Under the pieces are notes generated by a model. That model made no database searches. It worked only from the letters and a program-made list of their open reading frames with translations, and had not been told where the DNA came from. Positions 57,116 through 64,000 of a stretch of 64,000 bases of DNA are shown in pieces; the first letter of the stretch is position 1, and each line of letters opens with the position of its first letter. Origin of the DNA: Nephrocerus scutellatus (taxonomy: Eukaryota > Arthropoda > Insecta > Diptera > Pipunculidae); NCBI GenBank assembly GCA_947095585.1, contig OX352762.1, forward strand, positions 11,945,969-12,009,968. The letters run 5' to 3'. The position numbers were made by a program, and so were the translations under genes.

Positions 57116-57154
57116 CATAAGAATTTCTATAAAACAACCTGCTGTAATTGTAAA

Positions 57155-58395
57155 GCTCGTAGATCTCATCATTATAGAAATATATAGTATACGGAATTGT
57201 CCTTCCTCACATACGGGGCCAACAATTCTCCGTAAGACTTTTCTCTTGAGCGCAGCTAAGAGGAGCCAGAATGCTTTTCGCTAAACACCCAAGTCTCGGA
57301 TGCATGTGTAAGTACTGGTAGAACCATTGTCTTATATACCATCAGCTTGGAAGTTATAGTTAAGTACCTGGATTTGAAGAGTATTGACAGACTATAGCAG
57401 GCTTTGTAGGCTTTAAGCAACGGTGTGTGTTTTTCTGGTTCCATGCTGTTATCGACCGCTACAGTTGACCCGAGATAGTTAAAGGAGTGTACTACTTCAA
57501 ATTCTTGCTCCACTATTTTAATTGTTGGACCAATGTTGGATCTTCTATTCGAAGACGTGGCCAGCCCCAGATTTCGTGCCGCCTGCTCGATCTGGATGAA
57601 AGCATCCTGTACAGCTCTGGGGTTTCTACCAACGATGTCAGTAACGTACGTAAGGATTGTTCCTCTCGCCGTTACGTCAGAGTCTCGGGTCACTTTCTCC
57701 AACGCCAGGTTGAAGAGGACATAGGCCAGTCCATCCCCTTGTCGGAGCCCGTTATAGATGTTGAATGGCTTGAGAGTGATCCGGAAATTTTTACTTTGCC
57801 TGGTCATTGGTCATGGTCAACCTACATAGTCGTGTCAGTTTATTTAGGATGCCAAATTCTCTCATGGCTTTATAAAGATCTAATCTGGCTATGCTATCAT
57901 AGGCGTCTTTAAAGTCTATAAAATGATGGCGCGTAGTGAGTTTTGAAACTCTAGCTATTTTTCGATCACCTGCCTAAGGGTGTAAATCTGATGAGTTGTT
58001 GATTTGCCTGGGATGAAGCCACACTGGTATGGACCAATGATAACTTTAGTGTATGGGGCTATTCTGTCTTTAAGGATAGAGGAGAAAATCTTATAAGCGT
58101 TACTCAACAACGTTATACCACGATAATTGCTACATTTTGTGATATCTTCCTTCTTATGTATGGGGCACAGGATGCCTCTTCGCCTATTATTTCATAAACT
58201 ATTTCATGAATTGCTTGGTGTAATGTGGGGCCTCCTATTTTTATCAGTTCCGCTGGGCTACCCTTCAGATTCCGGGGCCTTATTATTTTTGAGCCGATTT
58301 ATCGCGCTGCTAAATTCGTCTATGCTTGGTGGCAGCATAAGGTGGAGCCTCCAATTCCTCAGTTAGCTTGTCATTAAGCAACTCATGAAAGTCAA
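57155..58395 (-). mobile_element. RTE family 1, copy N, catalytic loop deleted
   Basis: Read leftward from 58395: RT N-terminus (HELLNDKLTEEL), a decayed middle, then DFKDAYDSIARLDLYKAMRE near 57900. A 183-codon open frame follows (57256-57807) with FNIYNGLRQGDGLAYVLFNL, LEKVTRDSDVTARGTIL, VTDIVGRNPRAVQDAFIQIE and FNYLGSTVAVDNS. Between GTIL and DIVGR the usual segment with YADD is missing, so the protein would be inactive. It ends at the GPVCEEG block with no 3' tail. Confidence 0.85.
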
Positions 58396-58399
58396 ATAT

Positions 58400-60640
58400 A
58401 CTTAGCTGAAATATATAACTGGGCTTCTTCAAATGAAATACGAAAGCTCTCTGTAGACTGCTTTAGAAAAACCTTGTGACGATTTACGTCCCGGTTATAA
58501 TCTTAATTTTCCATTTACGTAAATCTACAGGTAATAGAGCTCATCCTTCATATTACATCAATTCTCTTCATGGCCAAATCAAAGTATCGCTATTTCTAAG
58601 TTCTTCCCATTTTTAAACTCTACTACTACACTACACGCTTTGTCACCGAATAGAATGATGTGATTAACTTCTTTGATGGTCGTCCCTGTGAAGTTGAATT
58701 AGTGCCACTAGCCGCAATGATATTAAATAAAAATCTTTTATTATGTTGTCATTGTCATTCAATCTGCAAGCAAACAAAAAATCCTAATTCTACAAAATCC
58801 TTTTCCCCATAGGATATAATAAATCGGTTTCATTGGCTGTAAGGAAACAGTTACTACCTTAAACTGACAGAAAAATGTCATCCCAAACGTACATAGAAAT
58901 ATTTCTCGTTAACTTCACACACAAGAGGGGAACAAAGTTCTACTCTTGTGTAGCTTCTATTTGCAGTCAGGAGTATCCATCAAGATAGCAGCTTCATTCG
59001 TCAGTTGGTCGGACAGCCAGACATAACGACTTTGGTGGACCGCGCTAGATGGATACTTGGAGAAAATGGAGCAGTAAAGTGAATTTATTGGATCGGACGA
59101 GAATCATTGTACACATCATTTTATGTGCCTGCTGACCGTCGCGTCCTAGAATTGTGACCGATGTATTTTGGTACATAATCGTATATGCAGTGTATTGAGT
59201 TGCTTAGAGCAGTGCTATTATGTTTGCCAATGCTGCAGGTTGTGTGTTTTTGGGATATATATGTGGTTGTGTTTTTAGTGATTGAGCGGAACATTCGGTC
59301 GGAAGTGTGTCATGCACTTCGTTCATACATCGTTGATACTGAACTTGTTACAATGAAATTTAACCTGAATCTGAACAAGAAATTGAATCGAATCGAATTT
59401 GACACAAATCCTTTAAACTTTTCAATTGCAAATGAAACAAAAACAACTGTCTTTTGTCTGTGTTTCGATAATGTTCCAAATATAATTTTGTGTACTTAAA
59501 ACTTTTTCCAGAGAAAATGTTGTGTTCCAGCCTCAACATTAAAAATTCAACTTTTAATAAAAACTTACAAAACATCTGAGCCAAATCTGGGTGCTCTTCT
59601 TTGCTTCAATTGTGTTGTAATTAATGCTAAAGGCCTTATTATTACTCCGGAAAATGTGAACTGTTAAACAGTATTTTCTTTGAAGGGCACTTTCAATATT
59701 ATCATCGTTATTTCATGATCTACATAAGGATGATTCCCCCTAAATTCCTTTTTTTTGGCTCTAATTTTAGGCATATTCCTTTCGTCAAAACTTAAATCAT
59801 TAACTCTGCGTGTCCCAGTCTATATGCCACTCGTCCGCCCTTAGCTGTAGTTGTATAGAGGATTATAAATGTATCCATTCAGTGTCCATTTTATCTGCTG
59901 CTCTATTTGCTTGAATTATTAGGTACATTGATATCCCATGTGATATCCTGTTTTATTTTCTCATTCTCGTGTACTGCCGTACGACATTCATCATTTGATG
60001 GCTTTTGTGTAGATATTTGATTATTGATTAGGTTTTACCATTTACCACCTAACGGAGCACAAAACCGAAAATAAAGTGTTAATATGGCTTCGATACGTCC
60101 AGTGGTTTAGGCGTGAAGACGCAACATAATCAGCGTTATATTCAAACAGACAAACAAACTAAATAAAATACAGACAACGGCAATTATATTTTTAGGCGAT
60201 AGTCCAAAATTTTGTTGGCGTTTTACTCCACTAATTTTCACAGTAAATTCTAAGCAAATTCTTGTAAAATATTTGATTTTTGTTTAACGCACAAATTGAA
60301 ACAATACTTATTTTTAGTTTACTAGCGGAAATACCCGGCGATTCCCGCCTGCACCATCCAATAGACCACACACCAACTGAAAAGCAAATAACTGGTTTTT
60401 TCCTACCTTTGCCAGAATGACTTGACTGACTGAGATTCCAATTTGCCAAATATTTTAAAATTAAGAAAAAACGTGATGAAAATTTGCTTGCTAACTGTCA
60501 ACGCTTAACGACTGTTCATTCTTACCTCAGCCGAAGATTTGAAGCCATTCTCCATTTGCTGATACCCGATTGGGTGTTAGACCCTTTTCCAAGTAGAACA
60601 ACAACTTCCAATGAATCTATTGTAATGCAGGAAGGATTTA
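58400..60640. other. No recognisable gene; one Helitron-like motif near 60318
   Basis: AT-rich sequence. The 104-codon frame at 59185-59499 starts with a hydrophobic stretch but has no motif I recognise. At 60318-60345 ACTAGCGGAAATACCCGGCG followed by ATTCCCGCC resembles a common insect repeat end of Helitron type. Confidence 0.4.
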
Positions 60641-60649
60641 TTGAGTTAT

Positions 60650-61300
60650 CCACAAATGAGCAGCTGAAACCAATGTTTGAAAAAGGATACCAAAAAGGAT
60701 AGCAAAGATGATCGCCACTTGCGGCTTATAGCGATTTGATCAATCTGGTTGTTGTACAAGTGATCAGGAGAGGTCCCGATGGCTTTGTGGATGTTTTTGT
60801 GGGGAAAAATTGTGCCTCCAATGATTAGGTTGCGATCAGAACATAGATCAGCAAACCTTTCACCGTTGTTATTCATAGAACCAAGGCCATGTTTTCCCAT
60901 GACATGTTCCCAATAACTGTTGTCGCTGCATGACTTTTGCGTTAAGGTCATCCACAAAAATAACCATGTCACTCTTCCGTAGTTGATCTAATGAATTATT
61001 TAGACGCAAGTAAAACGTGTCTTTTTCTTCAGAGGTGGCTTGTTCCGTTGGTGCTTAAACTTGAACAAACACGACCTATCGAACAGCAGATTTAAATCTT
61101 GCAATAATAATTCTATCGGATATTGCTCGCCAGTCCTGTAACGATCTTCTCGCGGCTTTAGAGAGTAGATGTTCGTTTTTCCCCTACTCCAGGCCATCAG
61201 TGCAAGCGTTGTTGTCTTGACGAGCGTGCGAATGTTCCAAGTTCCAAAATGTGTCCCTTTCCGTAGGCCATACGTATCCGAGGCTTGTATTAGTTTCAAG
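60650..61300 (-). mobile_element. RTE family 3 endonuclease fragment (copy O)
   Basis: Read leftward: GTHFGTWNIRTL near 61250, YRTGEQYPIELLLQDLN (61000-61299), then MTLTQKSCSDNSYWEHVMGK, GLGSMNNNGERFADLCSDRN, LIIGGTIFPHKNIHKA and NNQIDQIAISRKWRSSL (60646-60972). This is an RTE-type endonuclease related to families 1 and 2 but distinct from both. The linker and RT are absent. Confidence 0.8.
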
Positions 61301-61589
61301 AATCAATTAATTCAGTTGAGTGGTGATTGGCCAACCGCAACCTAAGTTGACATGAGGCAAGCCGACCAAGGCAAGTCCACCTTCTTATTTAGCCCCGACC
61401 CAAGCTAATGCAAATCGGATTGGGTACCGAAATCGTTCACTTGATTTGGCAGAGTTTCCAATGACCCGACGTGGACGCATAAGATAGGAGTAGTGATGCG
61501 AGAGGCTAAGGACATGACTGTCTATAATCGCGTCATCATCATCGTTTGTCACCAATCCAGCCTACTAGTTCTGCCGCATGACTTGAATG

Positions 61590-64000
61590 TTCAACAGAAT
61601 ACCCGAATCACTCAATGGCAGCCGATAGCGTTGTATCATCAGCAAATAAATGGATATCACAGGTTGTAGAAGATAATAGGTAATTTATATATATTAAGAA
61701 AAAGAGTAGGCGACAAAGATGAACCTTGTGGCACGCCAGCATTGATTCCATGCGAAAATAAAGAAATACTATTCAATAAAACATTTATTTTGCGTTTCTA
61801 TACATAATCATCAATCCATGCAATGAGAGAGGTGTCAAAGTTGAGCGAACGAATACTATTTATAAGAAAATTATGCCGTTCTCCATCAAAAGCCTTTGAA
61901 ATAGCCAGGGATACGTCGCTTGATTCACCTAGATATTCAATGCTTTGCTCCCAACAATGAGTTATGCATGTCATGAGTTCACTTGAAGAGCGATTTTTGC
62001 GAAATCCATACTACGCACTGGATAAAAGAGCATTCGATAGCTTTTTAGTTTGAAATGAACGATAGATTTAAATATCTTGGTTAGAACTGACAATAAAGCA
62101 ATAGCGGCAATTAGTAAGTACTGATTTATTAACTTTTTTCGAAACGGGTTAAATATTAGCCATTTTTCAAATTCACGGAAAATGTCACCTGTGTTCATTG
62201 AGAGTTGAAACAATTTGCTAAGAGGTTTTGCCAGAATATGATGACATCTTTTCAAAATAATGGCGGAATACTGTCGGGTCCAGTTGCTTTATAATGGTCA
62301 AGTTCTTTAAGAATTTTTAAAAACTTCCCGGTAATAGAAATAGGGCTCATTCGGGACAATTGGTAGATTTTGGGTAGATAATGGAAGGGTAGATGCACTA
62401 GCAAAATTGGAAGCTAAGAGATTAGCTTTCTCAATAACTGTTTTATAGAGAATTCCATCTACTCTACTATTATAAAGAGGTAATGTTGGTTTGTGTGTAG
62501 GAGGTAATCTTCGAAACTACTGGACCGATTTCAAAAATTCTTCGACAAGTATTTAGAGTGAACTATACAGGCTATAAAATATCCTGTTTAAGTAAAAGGA
62601 CCTTTCGTGGCGACCAATTTTGTACCTAAATAACTAAAGTCGACGAAAAAACGGCCGGGTATCATAATGACTGTGCTATGTGCTGCACTGTTCGCTGCGG
62701 TGCTTTCTGTACTGTACGAACATCACGCCATATGGCGGCATCATACTGACTATCTGTTATGTGCTGCGCTGCTTTGTATGTACTTTAATCTATATATTTA
62801 AAAATGAATGTCTTTTGGTATGTAATACGACACTATAACTCAAAAATTAGACAACAGATTGAGCTGAAACTTTCACAGAATATGCGTCTTAACAATGCGT
62901 TAACAGTGTGGGAAAGACGGGGATTCATGTTTGCGGGTGGCGCAGCGCCTAGGAAAAGCAATTTATGAAACAAAGACGAAATAGATGAAGTATTGTCTGT
63001 AAAGTTTCTTTTTACTAAGGCTGCAAACGACCAAAAGATGTCGACTGTTTGAATGTGAATCCAAAATTTTACGCATGCTACCTCGAATCTTGAGGTCACT
63101 ATTTATTTTGGTCCTTTTTATTGTAGTGTTGTGCTCTATTTGGCTATTCGAAACTTTACAAGGTTTTCTTCGGAAGTGCAACTAACCTTTTCCAAATGGG
63201 TCGATTTTTTGCCAGCGACTGCTGACTTTCATTTTTCGTTAAACCACTTATTCTTACGAATATTGCTATTCTTAAAGCTTCAGCAGCATTATTGTTGGAA
63301 AAACAGATTGACCAATCATATGAGCTATAAAATTCATTTAAGAGCTCCCAGTTAGCATTTTTGAAATGCCAGAGGACTAATTGAAAATTTGGGTATTACA
63401 CGAGCGTGATCGGAAAGACCTAGTGGAGCAGATAAATCGATTGAATATTTATCTGGCATAGAAGTTAGAAATAAATGGTGAGGTGATTGATTAGTCATAT
63501 CGGGATACCTAGTTGGCTTATAGACGAGTTGGGTGAGAACATTGTTATTTGTTAATAGTTCACCTGTTCGATCTCTACCATTCGTCGATAATGACAACCA
63601 AGTATCATTGTGGATATTGAAATCGTTCTAGACTACCAATTCCGATGTTGTTGAGTACTGGTAAATCTTGTCTATAGTTTCCGATCATTAGTCAAACTCA
63701 ATACTAGTGTTATCAGGTAAGAAATTAGGACTACGATATAGGGAAGAAATAAACATGGAATGGTTTGACATTTTTATTATATTCCATAACTTATTGAAAA
63801 GGGGATTACAGTTCGGAACGATAAATTTAGGCTCACTAAAACAGATATAATCCCGAAAAGAATTACCCCTCGAAGTGAAACCAAACAGTCGACATGGGAA
63901 TACCCCGGACACATCCAAATTTTAAGGGGATATCAGAACATCGAATCCCTAATTTGAATGCTTAGTAGAAAGCTTCCTTTTGAAGGAATATTTATTACCA
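61590..64000 (-). mobile_element. CR1/L2-like non-LTR element, endonuclease to RT, interrupted
   Basis: Runs off the window at the right. Read leftward: endonuclease (63688-63918, SMFISSLYRSPNFLPD; 63352-63597, NNNVLTQLVYKPTRYPD, PLGLSDHARV), connector (63120-63340, KWFNEK), then FWSFAALVKRNFTDN near 63020. The insertion at 62455-62955 follows. The RT then resumes (KANLLASNFA, 61971-62255 LSKLFQLSMNTGDIFREF, IAAIALLSVLTKIFKSIVHF), ending with HLFADDTTLSAAI near 61640. FADD is intact. It has several stops and frameshifts and is the most complete element of this group here. Confidence 0.8.
62455..62955 (+). mobile_element. Helitron-like insertion(s) inside the CR1-like element
   Basis: About 500 bp split the element between connector and RT. 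The left end reads CTCTACTATTATAAAGAGG and GGAGGTAATCTTCGAAACTA. A second start-like motif at about 62782 reads TCTATATATTTAAAAATGAA followed by TGAGCTGAAACTTTCACAG. Both resemble 5' ends of widespread non-autonomous insect Helitrons. Between them ATGTGCTGC occurs twice. The 3' ends were not identified. Confidence 0.45.

Noticed and set aside
57487..57912. 141-codon plus-strand frame
   Set aside because: Antisense shadow of the RT in RTE copy N.
61300..61590. 5' UTR of RTE family 3
   Set aside because: It lies upstream of copy O and is GC-richer, but there is no second copy in the window to compare, so the assignment cannot be supported.

Overview
The window looks like a transposon-dense intergenic region of an insect genome, most likely a fly. 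The reasons are: AT-rich sequence; two-exon genes with introns of about 70 bp and insect-type TATA/initiator promoters; a tRNA-headed SINE; and many decayed non-LTR retrotransposons of the RTE, CR1/L2-like, Jockey and RNase H-bearing (R1/LOA/I-like) groups. There is no sign of bacterial gene organisation. The species cannot be fixed from the sequence alone; a repeat-rich dipteran is my inference.

Only two convincing host genes are present, both of the group III (bee-venom-type) secreted phospholipase A2 family. They converge on each other: one at 23755-24376 (+), one at 27727-28350 (-). Each spliced frame is exactly 184 codons, each has one phase-2 intron at the same place, and each has its own TATA promoter. 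The minus-strand copy keeps the calcium loop and the His-Asp catalytic core. The plus-strand copy keeps an open frame and splice sites but has lost the calcium loop, the Asp after the catalytic His, and two cysteines. It looks like an expressed pseudoenzyme or a young pseudogene. The 3.3 kb between them holds two retrotransposon fragments.

The rest is mostly mobile-element debris. RTE family 1 has twelve pieces (about 4.3-7.1, 12.3-14.2, 21.0-22.9, 25.7-27.1, 29.6-30.3, 33.1-34.3, 39.7-40.7, 43.8-45.2, 50.4-52.9 and 56.4-58.4 kb); those reaching the 3' end stop in the same short ATG-repeat tail. RTE family 2 has three copies (18.2-19.3, 35.8-38.1, 39.2-39.7 kb), all missing the reverse transcriptase core. 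A third RTE family lies at 60.7-61.3 kb. CR1/L2-like pieces lie at 9.1-9.9, 23.1, 45.9-48.3 and 61.6-64.0 kb; the third is split by an R1/LOA-like element (46.4-48.3 kb) with a 7-bp target duplication. Two Jockey-type fragments abut in opposite orientation at 11.4-12.3 kb. There are also a Gypsy-type protease remnant, a piggyBac-like remnant, a SINE with target-site duplication, a 542-bp inverted-repeat element between two outward-facing LTR-like arms, and a DUF4780-like ORF1 embedded in an RTE copy.

Tandem arrays form a second layer: a 41-bp minisatellite near 1.6 kb, a 13/15-bp array with a 291-bp higher-order repeat at 42.4-43.3 kb, and two degenerate G/T-rich arrays at 32.5 and 48.4 kb. 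All boundaries were read by eye and are approximate unless stated otherwise.
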